Assembly: GCA_963704035.1 (NCBI GenBank)
Contig: CAVPGR010000002.1
Span: forward strand, 372,001 to 436,000
Reading direction: 5' to 3'
DNA: 64,000 bases
Source: JAOSJL01 sp963704035
Lineage (GTDB): Bacteria; Actinomycetota; Acidimicrobiia; IMCC26256; JAOSJL01
Shown: one piece after another, positions 8,840 to 17,593 of the stretch
Layout of the letters: each line of letters opens with the position of its first letter
How positions within the stretch are numbered: the first letter of the stretch is position 1
The notes under the pieces: model-generated
What the model saw: only the letters and a program-made list of their open reading frames with translations
Told to the model about the DNA's origin: nothing
Database searches by the model: none
Made by a program: the position numbers and the translations under genes

Positions 8840-8850
8840 AGAACCGTTCT
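8840..8850. promoter_or_regulatory. Palindrome AGAAC-C-GTTCT upstream of the FadE29-like gene
   Basis: A perfect 5-base inverted repeat with a one-base centre in the divergent spacer between the FadE29-like gene and the glycosylase gene. The half-sites are those of the KstR operator family (AGAAC/GTTCT), but the centre is one base instead of two. It could be a weak operator, a different regulator's site, or a site carrying a one-base sequence error. Confidence 0.3.
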
Positions 8851-8932
8851 GTTTTCGCATTCTGACCCGACGGCGCGGTGGGTGTCGATCCGGTCCGACC
8901 TGGTCCGATCCGGTGACTCCGTCACGGCCTCG

Positions 8933-8938
8933 TAGCCT
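8933..8938 (+). promoter_or_regulatory. -10-like TAGCCT, leaderless promoter for the glycosylase gene
   Basis: TAGCCT ends eight bases before GTG 8947, and there is no Shine-Dalgarno sequence between them. This spacing places transcription start at or next to the start codon, as in actinobacterial leaderless genes. No clear -35 is visible. Confidence 0.35.
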
Positions 8939-8946
8939 GCTCAACC

Positions 8947-9615
8947 GTGCGCCAAGACCTCGCCCATGCCGTGACGGAACTCTGCGACCGAGACCCGGTG
9001 GTGGCAGACCTCGTCGAGCGGCACGGGCCGTGCTCCCTGCCGGCGCCCCGACCCGCCCGCGGTCGCTTCGCCGCGCTCACCCGCTCGATCTGCGGCCAGC
9101 AGGTTGCCGGCGCCGCCGCCCGGGCGATCCACGGACGCTTCGTCGATCTGCTCGGAGGCGACGTCGTTCCCGACGCGGTGCTCGCCCTCGATGCCGCCGA
9201 CCTCCGCAGCGTGGGTCTCTCGGGATCCAAGGCCGCGTCGATCGTCGATCTGGCCCGAAACGTGGAGAACGGGGAGGTCCGCCTCGAACGGATCGGTCGT
9301 TTCGACGACGACGAGGTCGTCGAGAAGCTGACGCTGGTGCGGGGGATCGGCCCGTGGACCGCGCAGATGTTCCTGATGTTCGAGCTCGGGCGTCTCGACG
9401 TGTGGCCGACCGGTGATTTCGGTGTCCGCAAGGGTTTCGGGCGGGCGTGGCGAAACGGCGACGAGGCTCCGAGTGCGGCGGACCTCGAGCCGCTCGGCGA
9501 CGCCTACCGCCCCTTCCGGTCGGTGACGGCCTGGTACTGCTGGCGTGCGGCGGGCGATGCGACGGCCACTCCCGCCAGGTCGATCAGGTCGATCAGGTCG
9601 ACCAGGTCCCGATGA
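8947..9615 (+). CDS. alkA: DNA-3-methyladenine glycosylase II, AlkA-type (HhH-GPD)
   Basis: 222 residues from GTG 8947. The helix-hairpin-helix LTLVRGIGPWTAQMFL (about residues 128-143) is followed by the catalytic aspartate in WPTGDFGV (about 160), the signature of the HhH-GPD base-excision glycosylases. SICGQQVAGAAARAIHGRF matches the AlkA substrate-domain helix. The protein removes alkylated purines from DNA. It is of typical length apart from an odd C-terminal tail of Arg-Ser-Ile/Thr units encoded by a 9-base tandem repeat (9576-9608). Its TGA overlaps the ATG of the next gene by 4 bases (ATGA), so the two are probably translationally coupled. Confidence 0.9.
   Translation: MRQDLAHAVTELCDRDPVVADLVERHGPCSLPAPRPARGRFAALTRSICGQQVAGAAARAIHGRFVDLLGGDVVPDAVLALDAADLRSVGLSGSKAASIVDLARNVENGEVRLERIGRFDDDEVVEKLTLVRGIGPWTAQMFLMFELGRLDVWPTGDFGVRKGFGRAWRNGDEAPSAADLEPLGDAYRPFRSVTAWYCWRAAGDATATPARSIRSIRSTRSR
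9576..9608 (+). repeat. 9-base tandem repeat CAGGTCGAT, about 3.7 copies
   Basis: CAGGTCGAT occurs twice exactly, then CAGGTCGAC, then CAGGTC. It encodes the RSIRSIRSTRS-like tail of the glycosylase and ends just before the next start codon. The period is a multiple of three, so slippage would change tail length without shifting the frame. Confidence 0.85.
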
Positions 9616-10763
9616 GCCCACGGCGCGCTCCGATCTCCGCGGCCACGTTCGTCGCCGTTCTCGTACTCGCTGTCCTGGTGGGGACCCTCATCGGCTTCGG
9701 GTTCCAGTGGATCCGCGGGGACGGGAACGGTACGTCCGGTGCGACATCGACGACGGCTCCGGCTCTCGATCCCGATCTTCCTGACGAACCGGTTGCACTC
9801 TGGATGTTCGGATCGTCGACGTTGCGCGGCGATCCGGCCCTCGCGACCGTGGTAGGGGTACCGGTGGAGGTGTTCGGCGCCGTCGTCGGTGCGCGCGGCG
9901 CCGTGTACTCGTGGTCCTCGACGACAGGGGAGTTCCGCGTCCTGGAAACCGCCGAGAACAGGGTGACGGTGACCGCCGAGGTCGATCTCGGCGGTGATGT
10001 CGACGTCGACACAGCTCCGCTGGTCGTTGCCGTCGGAGATGCCGCGTGGGTCGTGACCGGACCGGACACGGTCGCACGCGTCGACGCACAGTCGGGAGAC
10101 GTGACCGCATCGGTGACACTTCCGTCGAGTTTCGTGGGCGCGGCGGACGGCACGTCGGTGACCGCCACACGGATTGTGTCGTCAGGAGCAGGCCTGTTCG
10201 CTGTCTTCGACGTGGAGACCGAGGACGGATCGATCGCGGTCGGCCTCGCTTCACTCGACCCGATGTCGGGGGAGATCCTGGCGGTATCTGCTCTGACGGA
10301 ACGGAGCACGCAGGGTGTGGATCTGGCGGCGGTCGGCGACGACGCCCTCTGGATCGTGTCGGACGAAGAGCTGATCCGCGTGTCGGCGGCCGACCTGACC
10401 GAGACGGGCCGTCTCTCACTCGCCGACTCCGACCTCGGAGGTCCGATCGACGCGCTCCTCGCGCTCGGGGACAACGCGTGGATACTGGACCGCGACGGTC
10501 CGGACCTGGTGCAGGTCGGTCCGTCGCTCACCGTCGAAGAATCGGCGCGTCTCACCGACGAGACGGACGATCTCGACGACGCTCCCGCGACGGCGGTGGT
10601 GGGCGACGAGTCGATCTACACGCTCCTCCAGCGCTCCGACGGCAGCAGCATCGTCGCACGCACGAATATCGAGATCCTCGCCGTCGAACGCCGGATCGGG
10701 CTCCCGACCGAGGCTTTTGTCGCGGCCCTCGCATTCAGTGAGGCACCCAGCCGGGCACACTGA
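9612..10763 (+). CDS. Membrane-anchored beta-propeller-like protein of unknown function
   Basis: 383 residues from ATG 9612, overlapping the glycosylase stop by 4 bases. A basic N-terminus (MSPRRAP) and one membrane segment (about residues 11-33, FVAVLVLAVLVGTLIGFGF) give an exported, anchored topology. A Thr/Gly/Ser linker follows, then about 320 residues of short beta repeats such as VVAVGDAAWVVTG, AVGDDALWIVSDEELIRV and ALGDNAWILDRDGPDLVQV. Each repeat has a G-D-x-x-W core like PQQ or YVTN beta-propeller blades. I do not recognise a named family; extracytoplasmic sensing or scaffolding is possible. The coupling to a DNA-repair gene looks like genome compaction and may carry no functional meaning. 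Confidence 0.75.
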   Translation: MSPRRAPISAATFVAVLVLAVLVGTLIGFGFQWIRGDGNGTSGATSTTAPALDPDLPDEPVALWMFGSSTLRGDPALATVVGVPVEVFGAVVGARGAVYSWSSTTGEFRVLETAENRVTVTAEVDLGGDVDVDTAPLVVAVGDAAWVVTGPDTVARVDAQSGDVTASVTLPSSFVGAADGTSVTATRIVSSGAGLFAVFDVETEDGSIAVGLASLDPMSGEILAVSALTERSTQGVDLAAVGDDALWIVSDEELIRVSAADLTETGRLSLADSDLGGPIDALLALGDNAWILDRDGPDLVQVGPSLTVEESARLTDETDDLDDAPATAVVGDESIYTLLQRSDGSSIVARTNIEILAVERRIGLPTEAFVAALAFSEAPSRAH

Positions 10764-10835
10764 AACGCGCCGCGTGCAGGCGAGGTCCGCGGACGAGCCG
10801 AAACCGGTCGTTACGCTCGTTCTCATGAAGGGGTC

Positions 10836-12237
10836 GTGCGCGTGACGTCCGCGGCACCGCCGCCGGTCCCGGTTCGGTCCCCGCGTTCCCTTCTTCCTCT
10901 GGTCACGGGCTTCGCCGCACTGGGTGGCTTCCTGTTCGGCTACGACACAGGCGTCATCTCGGGCGCCATCGACTTCATCGGAGACGAGTTCGGCCTCTCC
11001 GCCTTCGGCAAGGGCGTCGTCACGTCCTCGGTCCTGGCCGGCGCCTTCTTCGGGGCAGGGTTGTCGGGGTTCACCGCCGACAAGTACGGGCGACGGCGCC
11101 TGCTCATCTTCGCGGGAGCCATCTACGTTGTCGGTGCCCTCGCCGCCGCGCTGAGTTCCAACGTGGAGACACTCGTCGGCAGTCGTTTCGTGCTCGGCCT
11201 CGGGATCGGTATCACCTCGACGGTCGCTCCCATGTACATCGCCGAGATGTCGCCGGCCGACCGACGCGGTGGTCTCGTCGCCACCTACCAGCTCGCCATC
11301 ACGATCGGGATCCTGATCGCCGACCTCGTCGACGAGGCCCTGTCCCATCCCGGCGGGTGGCGCTGGGCCTTCGGCCTCGCCGCGATTCCGGGAGCGATTC
11401 AGTTCGTCGGCATGTCCCGGATGCCGGCGTCACCGCGCTGGCTCACCGGTCGGGGTGAGAACGAGCAGGCGGAGGTGGTTCTGCGCAAGGTGGGTGTCGT
11501 TTCGGATGCCGCCCACGAGCAGGTCGCGGAGATGAAGAAGGCGGTTGCCGAGGAACGAGGAGGTTCCTGGGCCGACCTCCTGTCGCCGGGCGTGAAGGCC
11601 GCGTTGATCGTCGGGATGATGCTGGCGCTGATCCAGCAGATCACCGGCATCAACACGGTCATCTACTACGCCCCCGACATTTTCGAGGACGCCCGATTCG
11701 GGTCCGCGCGAGAGCGCGATCTGGGCGACGGTCGTGGTGTCCACGGTCAACGTGCTCGCCACGTTCATCGCCATCCGGTTCCTCGACCGCTGGGGTCGTA
11801 TCCCTCTCCTGACCGCGGGTCTCACCGGGATGATCGTCAGCCTCTTTGCTCTCGGTGGGACCTTCGTCTTCCTCGACAAGGGCCAGGATGGCGGAGCGCT
11901 CGGCATGGTCGCCGTGTTCTTCGTCTGCACCTACATCGCCAGCTTCGCCTTCTCGCTCGGACCGATCGTGTGGGTCATCGTGTCCGAGATCTTCCCGACG
12001 AAGGTGCGCGGCCGAGCAATCTCTGTGGCCACGATGGTCAACTGGGGCGCGAACTTCATCGTCGGCCTCACGTTCCTGGTGCTGATCGACGAGCTCCACA
12101 CCTGGGGCACGTTCTGGCTCTTCGGGAGCCTCAGCATTCTCTCGCTCTGGTACATCCGGGCGAAGGTTCCCGAGACCAAGGGCAAGACACTCGAGGAGAT
12201 CGAGCAGTCCTGGCTTCCGGCTGACCAGGCCGGGTGA
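10836..12237 (+). pseudogene. Sugar-porter MFS transporter, interrupted by a +1 frameshift
   Basis: The first part (10836 to about 11708) has the sugar-porter signatures FGYDTGVISGA (TM1), DKYGRRRLLI (loop 2-3), PMYIAEMSPADRRGGL and QQITGINTVIYYAPDIFE (TM7). The frame then breaks within GCGCG at 11706-11709. Removing C 11709 gives a smooth junction FGSA-ESAIWATVVVSTVN. Translation continues to 12237 with FLDRWGRIPLL, PTKVRGRAISVATMVNW and PETKGKTLEEIE, the normal C-terminal signature. The restored protein is about 466 residues, a full 12-TM sugar/H+ symporter length. Start GTG 10836; GTG 10842 is an alternative. Either a recent pseudogene or a base error. It ends flush against the convergent amidohydrolase. 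Confidence 0.85.
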
Positions 12238-13114
12238 TCAGTCGTCGAGACCGAAGACGCGCAGGGCGTTTTCGCGCAGGAACTTCGGCCACACGTGGTC
12301 GCGGAAGCCCACGTTCGGAAGCTCCGCGAAGATCCGATCGAGCGACAGCCCGGCCGGGTAGTAACCGGCGTACATGATCTTGTCGGCGCCGCGGGTGTTG
12401 GCGTAGTCGATGATGTCGGCGGGGTAGTGCTTCGGGGCAAAGGCCGAGGTGGAGTAGTAGAGGTTCGGCCACTTCAGCATCAGCTTCACGGCGAGCTCCG
12501 TCCACGGTTCAGCGCCGTGGCGCATGATGATCTTCAGCTCGGGAAAGAACCAGCAGACCTCGTCGAGTCGCGCGGCGTCCTGTGGCGAGAACGGAATCCG
12601 TGGGCCCGGTACACCCACCGTCATGAAGAGGGGTATGTCGAGCTCCACGAGCTTGGCGTAGACGGGATAGAAGCGCTTGTCGTCGATCGGTACCGGAGGT
12701 GTGAGGCCGGCCGGGAAGGTCTGGGCCGACGTGGCCCCCTGCTCGTGGACGCCACGCTCCAGGTGACGGACACTCTCCATCCCGTTCGTCAGGGCTCACG
12801 TAGACGCTGCCGAGGAACCGGTCGGGATGCTCGCGGAGCGCGCGCTGGGCGTCCTCCTTCTCGGCCACGTTGATCACGGAACGCTCGATGCCGAAACGGT
12901 CCATCTCGGCCAGGAGGAATTCGACGGGGTCGTCGACGTCGTCGTACTTGGGGACGTCCTTGAACATGTACTCGGCGGGGAACTCGAACTCCTCGCGGCT
13001 CTCCGTGTCCTGGAAGTTGGCCTTGAGGAAGTCGTACTTGCGCGCGAGCTCCTCGCGCGGGGACGGCATCCCCATCATGAGGTCGATGATCCCGATGTCG
13101 GACGGCATGGGCAT
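12238..13114 (-). pseudogene. Amidohydrolase (family 2), second tandem copy, frameshifted
   Basis: Homologue of the gene directly upstream. The reading starts MPMPSDIGIIDLMMGMP at 13114 (or ATG 13108) and runs through FPAEYMFKDVP to GSVYVSPDER. It then breaks at the CCC run 12781-12783 (GGG on the coding strand). Removing one base continues it as MESVRHLERG, FPAGLTPPVPI, CWFFPELKIIMRHGAEPW, YYSTSAFAPKHYP and GADKIMYAGYYPAG to the stop at 12238. The repaired copy is about 291 residues and aligns with copy 1 without gaps at the break. PF04909 enzymes are TIM-barrel metal-dependent hydrolases or decarboxylases. This copy has its own Met but no stop codon separates it from copy 1. Confidence 0.8.
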
Positions 13115-14032
13115 GACGCTCGGGCGCGCGGGCCGCTGGCACGTCGGGCGCCTCGCGCTCTGGCTCGGTCGTCCGAGCTTGAAGACGCGGACGGCGTTGT
13201 CGCGCAGGAAGGGTGTCCACACGTGGTCGCGGAACGGAACGTCGGGAAGCTCGGAGAAGATGCGATCGAGGCTGAGACCCATCGGGAAGTAGCCGGCGTA
13301 CATGATCTTGTCGGCCCCCCGCGTGTTGGCGTAGTCGACGATGTCAGTCGGGTAGTACTTCGGAGCGAAGGCCGAGGTCGAGTAGTAGAGATTGGGCCAC
13401 TTCAGCATCAGCTTCACGGCCAGGTCCGCCCACGGCTCGGCACCGTGGCGCATCACGAACTTCAGCTCCGGGAAGAACCAGCACACCTCGTCGATGAGCC
13501 CTGTCTCCTGGGGAGCGAACGGCACTCGCGGACCCGGAATACCCGTGCACACGCAGATCGGGATGTCGAGCTCCACGCACTTGGCGTAGAGCGGATAGAA
13601 CTTGCGATCGTTGATCGGTACCTGCGGCGTGAGCCCCGCGGGGAAGGCGGTTGCGGCCTTGACACCGAGTTCGCGTACCGCAGCCTCGAGTTCGCGAACG
13701 CCCTCCATGCCGCGGTTGGGGTCGACTTCGAAGCTTCCGAAGAAGCGGTCGGGGTGATCGCGCAGGGCCCTCACACCCTGTTCGTTCTTGGAGTTGACGC
13801 CGATCATCGCCCGGGCGATGCCGTGGTGGTCCATCTGCTGGAGCAGGAAGGACGCCGGGTCGTCGTGCTGTTCGAGCTTCGGCACGTCGTGGAACATGTA
13901 CTCGGCGGGAAACTCGAAGTCCTCACGGCTCTCCCGGTCGAGCAACTGGGTGCGCAGGAAGTCGTACCAACGGGCGGGATCCCCCGCAGGGAGCCCCATC
14001 ATCAGGTCGATCACGCCGGTGTCGGCGGGCAT
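13115..14032 (-). CDS. Amidohydrolase (family 2), first tandem copy, open into copy 2
   Basis: Starts at ATG 14032 (MPADTGVIDLMMGLP). GTG 14038 is an alternative with better spacing to the GAGGAGG upstream. The core ends at RVFKLG (about 287 residues). The frame then continues for 19 Arg/Pro/Ser-rich codons straight into the Met of copy 2 with no stop, so as read the two copies form one polypeptide. Key residues visible: FPAEYMF, FPAGLTPQVPI, CWFFPELKFVMRHGAEPW, YYSTSAFAPKYYP and GADKIMYAGYFPMG. The His and late Asp are the usual metal-site residues of ACMSD-like family-2 amidohydrolases. Substrate unknown. Two direct repeats lie upstream at 14067-14102. Confidence 0.8.
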
Positions 14033-14066
14033 ACCCACGGAGTGCCTCCTCGTGTCTTTCCCGGTT

Positions 14067-14102
14067 CTGGTACCGGTCCGTCCCGATACTGGCACCGGTC
14101 CG
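14067..14102. promoter_or_regulatory. Two direct repeats CTGGYACCGGTCCG, 22 bases apart
   Basis: CTGGTACCGGTCCG (14067-14080) and CTGGCACCGGTCCG (14089-14102) differ at one base and are offset by 22 bases, two helical turns, so both face the same side of DNA. They lie 35-70 bases upstream of the minus-strand amidohydrolase start, between divergent genes. An activator or repressor site is likely; the regulator is unknown. Confidence 0.45.
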
Positions 14103-14247
14103 GTGGCCCCACCCGGCCGGTCGAAGGTACCTGGTCTGACGGCTGGTCAGTTACCCGGCAGGTGATCACCCTTCGTGAGATTTCTCTCCAGAAGGCCACG
14201 GAGGGTGTCGATAGGTCAGAAGAACGGTCGAACACGCGGGGGTCACG

Positions 14248-15477
14248 ATGGCAGACGAGCAACGACGAGTTCGCCGGGCGCGACGGGGGCTCCTCGTCGG
14301 CGCCGCGGCCGGGATCACTCTCGTCGGTGCGGCGTGTCTGCCGCCCCCGCCACCACCACCCCCGCCTCCTCCGCCTGCCGTCTGCACGTCGGGCGCACCC
14401 GAGACCGACGTGCTCACGCACGCTGGCGGTGCCGACCAGGACGGCGCCGAGGTCCCTGTGATCGCTGTCACCGAGGACGCGAACGGCGATCTCGACGTCG
14501 TGACCTACGGCGCAAAGGATCTGGGCGACGCATCCGAGTTCGCCGGTGATCTGGAGGCTGACCCGGCGACCGACGTCGTCGCGGTGGAGGCCGACCAGCC
14601 GGTGGCGGTCGAGGCGACGGCGACCGATCCGAAACGCCCCCAGCAGTGGGCGTTCAACAACGTCAGCTTCGAAAGCGCGTGGAACACCGCCAACGGTGCC
14701 GGAACGACGATCGCCGTCGTCGACACGGGCGTGCGGGCCACCCACGAGGATCTCGCCCCGAAGATGGAGGCAGGGGCCGACTTCGTGACTCCGGGCGGTG
14801 GGACGGGATGTCTGGACCCCCACGGTCACGGGACACACGTGGCGGGCATCGCGTCGGCGTCCACCAACAACGGGAAGGGTGTCGCCGGAGGATCGCCGGG
14901 CTCCCACATCATGCCGGTGCGCGTCCTCGATGCCAATGGTTCGGGATGGACCTCCGACGTGACCGCCGGGATCATCTGGGCGACCGATCACGGAGCGAAC
15001 GTGATCAACCTCTCGCTCGGTGGAGGCGGCTACTCGTCGTCGATGCGCGCGGCCGTTCAGAATGCGGTCTCGGCCGGGGTCGTCGTTGTGGCGGCGTCGG
15101 GCAACGAGAACTCGAGCACGCCGTCGTACCCCGGCGGATACGCGGAGTCCCTCACGGTGGCGTCGACCACGTCGAGTAACGCCCGGTCGAACTTCTCGAA
15201 CTTCGGTCCGCACATCGACGTGGCTGCGCCCGGCAGCGGGATCCTCTCGACCGGCGGTTACTCCAACAACTCCTATGTCACGATGAGCGGAACGTCGATG
15301 GCGACGCCCTACGCCGCAGCGGCCGCGGCGGTCGTCAAATCGGCGTGCCCCGCGGCAACGGCGAACGATGTGGCAGCGGCGCTCACCTCCACGGCCACCG
15401 ATCTCGGAACTGCCGGGTTCGACAACTACTTCGGCCACGGGCTCATCAATCCTGCCGGCGCCGTCACCACCTGCTGA
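14248..15477 (+). CDS. Secreted S8 (subtilisin-family) serine protease
   Basis: 409 residues from ATG 14248. The basic N-terminus (RRVRRARRG) and a hydrophobic stretch ending LVGAAC (Cys 30) form a secretion signal and possible lipobox. A run of 12 prolines (residues 32-43) follows as a stiff spacer, then a short acidic pro-region (about 65-125). The catalytic triad is complete: Asp 159 in VVDTGVRATH, His 194 in HGHGTHVAG and Ser 350 in GTSMATPYAA, with the oxyanion Asn in AASGNENSS. The domain ends without a C-terminal extension. It probably acts outside the membrane on proteins. It is monocistronic; a GC-rich hairpin follows. Confidence 0.92.
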   Translation: MADEQRRVRRARRGLLVGAAAGITLVGAACLPPPPPPPPPPPPAVCTSGAPETDVLTHAGGADQDGAEVPVIAVTEDANGDLDVVTYGAKDLGDASEFAGDLEADPATDVVAVEADQPVAVEATATDPKRPQQWAFNNVSFESAWNTANGAGTTIAVVDTGVRATHEDLAPKMEAGADFVTPGGGTGCLDPHGHGTHVAGIASASTNNGKGVAGGSPGSHIMPVRVLDANGSGWTSDVTAGIIWATDHGANVINLSLGGGGYSSSMRAAVQNAVSAGVVVVAASGNENSSTPSYPGGYAESLTVASTTSSNARSNFSNFGPHIDVAAPGSGILSTGGYSNNSYVTMSGTSMATPYAAAAAAVVKSACPAATANDVAAALTSTATDLGTAGFDNYFGHGLINPAGAVTTC

Positions 15478-15481
15478 CGAC

Positions 15482-15497
15482 GGGGGACTCACCCCCC
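15482..15497. terminator. GC hairpin between convergent genes
   Basis: GGGGG-ACTCA-CCCCC (5-base stem, 5-base loop) sits in the 19-base gap between the protease stop and the EthD-protein stop, with the palindrome TACGGCCGTA directly after it. There is no U-tract, so it is at best a weak bidirectional terminator. Confidence 0.35.
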
Positions 15498-15883
15498 TAC
15501 GGCCGTACAGGTTGGATGAAGGTCTCGTCCGCGTCGGTGAGCAGGAAGAGCGTCGCTGCGAAGTCGAGCATGTACTGCTCATCGGGGCCTACTTCCGTCT
15601 GGTATTCGGGGTCGGCGACCATCGCCCAGAAGTCGTCGACCGAGCGGAACCACTGCACCGCCACCCCGTCGAACGAGGCACCGTCGAATCCCCGGTCTCC
15701 GATGCCCGTGCCGTCGCGGTCGTAGTCGTCGGCCAGGCGGTGGTTCTGCTCGTAGCGCACGACATAGCGGTTCGCCGCCTCCGAGTTGCGGATGAGCGGA
15801 CCGTGGTGCTCCCGCCAGTGGCGGTGGAACTCCTCCCGGCTGAGTTCGGGATTGCGCTTCACGAGTGCGATCAGCTTGATCAT
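15497..15883 (-). CDS. EthD-domain small protein
   Basis: 128 residues from ATG 15883 with AAGGAG about 10 bases upstream; longer in-frame starts overlap the divergent SDR and are rejected. MIKLIALVKRNPELSREEFHRHW and EHHGPLIRN are the EthD ferredoxin-like (dimeric alpha/beta barrel) signature. VQWFRSVDDFWAMVADPEYQ matches the second half. EthD proteins are small accessory or enzyme subunits often found with monooxygenase or dehydrogenase operons; EthD itself is needed for ETBE degradation. It is divergent from an SDR operon with triple 11-base repeats in the shared spacer. The exact role is unknown. Confidence 0.8.
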   Translation of the reverse strand: MIKLIALVKRNPELSREEFHRHWREHHGPLIRNSEAANRYVVRYEQNHRLADDYDRDGTGIGDRGFDGASFDGVAVQWFRSVDDFWAMVADPEYQTEVGPDEQYMLDFAATLFLLTDADETFIQPVRP

Positions 15884-15983
15884 CAGAGGTGGTGCTCCTT
15901 GCCCGCGTGACACGACGGCTGCCACTGTGTCACTCCACGCACGCTCCGTGCGCCGCCGGGCGCGGGTGTGCCGGGGATGTTCC

Positions 15984-16016
15984 AGAACCGTGTCGGTACC
16001 GTGTCGGAACCGTGTC
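15984..16016. promoter_or_regulatory. Three tandem 11-base repeats (RGWACCGTGTC)
   Basis: AGAACCGTGTC (15984), GGTACCGTGTC (15995) and GGAACCGTGTC (16006) run head to tail at an 11-base period, one per helical turn, ending 23 bases before GTG 16040 in the spacer between the EthD gene and the SDR operon. The iteration suggests a cooperative operator for both directions. The regulator is not identifiable. Confidence 0.5.
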
Positions 16017-16039
16017 GACATGTGCCGGGAGGAGAAGCC

Positions 16040-16819
16040 GTGCTGTTGCAGGACAAGGTGGCGATCGTGACCGGCGTGGGCCCGGGCCTCGGCCAGGCCA
16101 CAGCGGTGGCGTTCGCTCGCGAAGGTGCAGCGGTCGGGCTCGCGGCGCGAAACGAGGAGCGCCTCGCCGAGGTGGCAGCCGAGATCGACGCGCTCGGCGG
16201 CCGTTCGCTGCCCGTGCCGACCGATGTGACCGATCCCGAGGCCTGCCGGAACCTCGTCGAGGCGACGGCGGCCGAGTTCGGTGGTCTCGACTGCGTCGTG
16301 AACTCGGCCTTCAGTCCCGATCTCTACGGTCCGTTCGAACAGGTCGACCTGAAGATCTGGCGAGACATTCTCGAGGTGAACCTGTTCGGCGCGCTGCACG
16401 TCACCCAGGCGGCCATCCCGCACCTGAAGAAGCGAGACAGCGCCTCGATCGTGAACGTCGGTTCGATGAGCGCGCGCAAGATCCGGGGAGACGAGGGTGG
16501 CTACGCCACGTCCAAGGGGGCGTTGCACACCGCCACCCAGGTCCTGGCCCGCGAACTCGCCTCCGACGGAATCCGCGTGAACACCGTGGTGCCCGGCTGG
16601 ATCTGGGGACCGTCGGTGCAGATCTACGTGGGCTGGCAGGCCGAGAGCCGCGGTGTGCCGGAATCGGAGATCGTCGCCGAGGTGGAATCGCGGATCCCGC
16701 TCGGGTTCATCCCGCCTCAGGACGACGTCGCGAACGCCATCGTGTTCTTCGCCTCCGACATGTCGCGGGTGATCACCGGACAGGCACTCGACGTCAACGG
16801 TGGTGAGTACTTCCACTGA
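16040..16819 (+). CDS. SDR-family oxidoreductase
   Basis: 259 residues from GTG 16040, chosen because GGGAGGAG lies six bases upstream and earlier in-frame starts run through the 11-base repeats. Motifs: TGVGPGLG (cofactor), NSAFSPD in place of the common NNAG, a Ser in NVGSMSARK, YATSKGALH (Tyr-x-x-x-Lys), and the PGWIWGPSVQIYVGWQAE substrate loop. It opens a co-directional set of SDR, SDR, ACAD, ACAD, consistent with beta-oxidation-like processing of a CoA or alcohol substrate. The next SDR starts 9 bases downstream. Confidence 0.88.
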   Translation: MLLQDKVAIVTGVGPGLGQATAVAFAREGAAVGLAARNEERLAEVAAEIDALGGRSLPVPTDVTDPEACRNLVEATAAEFGGLDCVVNSAFSPDLYGPFEQVDLKIWRDILEVNLFGALHVTQAAIPHLKKRDSASIVNVGSMSARKIRGDEGGYATSKGALHTATQVLARELASDGIRVNTVVPGWIWGPSVQIYVGWQAESRGVPESEIVAEVESRIPLGFIPPQDDVANAIVFFASDMSRVITGQALDVNGGEYFH

Positions 16820-16828
16820 GGAGGAGTC

Positions 16829-17593
16829 GTGTCATCGGAGTGGGATCAGCGGGTGGTTCTCGTCACGGGTGCCTCATCGGGCCTCGGGCGGGCGTGCGCC
16901 GTCGAGTTCGGTCGTGTCGGCGCATCCGCGGTGGTCATCGCCGACGTCGACGAGGAAGGTGGCGAGGAGACGGCGCGGCTCGTGGCGAATACGGGCTCGG
17001 CGTCGCGGTTCGTGGCGACCGACGTGACCGACGACGACGCGGTCGCCGCCGCGGTCACCGCCTGCGTCGATGAATTCGGAAGGCTCGACGCCGCTGTCAA
17101 CAACGCCGGTACGACCGGCGTAGGTGGCAACGTCGCCGATTATCCCCCGGAGGAGTGGGATCGGGTTCTCGGCCTCAACCTGACAGGCGTGTTCTCGTGT
17201 CTGCGCCACGAGATCCCGGTGATGGTCGACGCGGGGGGTGGCGCGATCGTCAACATGGCCTCGGGGGCGGGTCTCCTCGGCTTCCCCGGACTTCCCGCCT
17301 ACGTGGCGAGCAAGCACGGTGTCGTGGGCCTCACCAAGGCCGCGGCGTTGGAGTACGTGGGTTCGGGTGTGCGGATCAACGCCGTGTGTCCGGGGAGCGT
17401 TCGCACTCCGATGCTCGAGGCGTACATGGCCGGCGACGAACAGGTGGAGCAGATGCTCACGATGGCGGTGCCGATGGGTCGGCTCGGCACCCCCGAGGAG
17501 ATCGCGGGCGCCACCGTGTGGCTCTGCTCCGATGCGGCGTCCTACGTGGTCGGCCACGCCTTTCCCGTGGACGGCGGGACATCGGTGTGGTGA
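16829..17593 (+). CDS. SDR-family oxidoreductase
   Basis: 254 residues from GTG 16829, with a GAGGAGG ribosome site just after the previous stop. TGASSGLGRA is the Rossmann glycine motif; NNAGTTG, the Ser in NMASGAG, and YVASKHGV (Tyr-x-x-x-Lys) complete the classical SDR active site. NAVCPGSVRTPM and PVDGGTSVW are usual C-terminal features. It is probably a 3-hydroxyacyl or alcohol dehydrogenase acting with the downstream acyl-CoA dehydrogenases. A 14-base direct repeat overlaps its stop (17587-17615). Confidence 0.9.
   Translation: MSSEWDQRVVLVTGASSGLGRACAVEFGRVGASAVVIADVDEEGGEETARLVANTGSASRFVATDVTDDDAVAAAVTACVDEFGRLDAAVNNAGTTGVGGNVADYPPEEWDRVLGLNLTGVFSCLRHEIPVMVDAGGGAIVNMASGAGLLGFPGLPAYVASKHGVVGLTKAAALEYVGSGVRINAVCPGSVRTPMLEAYMAGDEQVEQMLTMAVPMGRLGTPEEIAGATVWLCSDAASYVVGHAFPVDGGTSVW

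Noticed and set aside
15884..16816. Long 5' extension of the EthD gene on the minus strand.
   Set aside because: The extension is antisense to the SDR gene and has no domain; ATG 15883 has a ribosome site and gives a full EthD domain.
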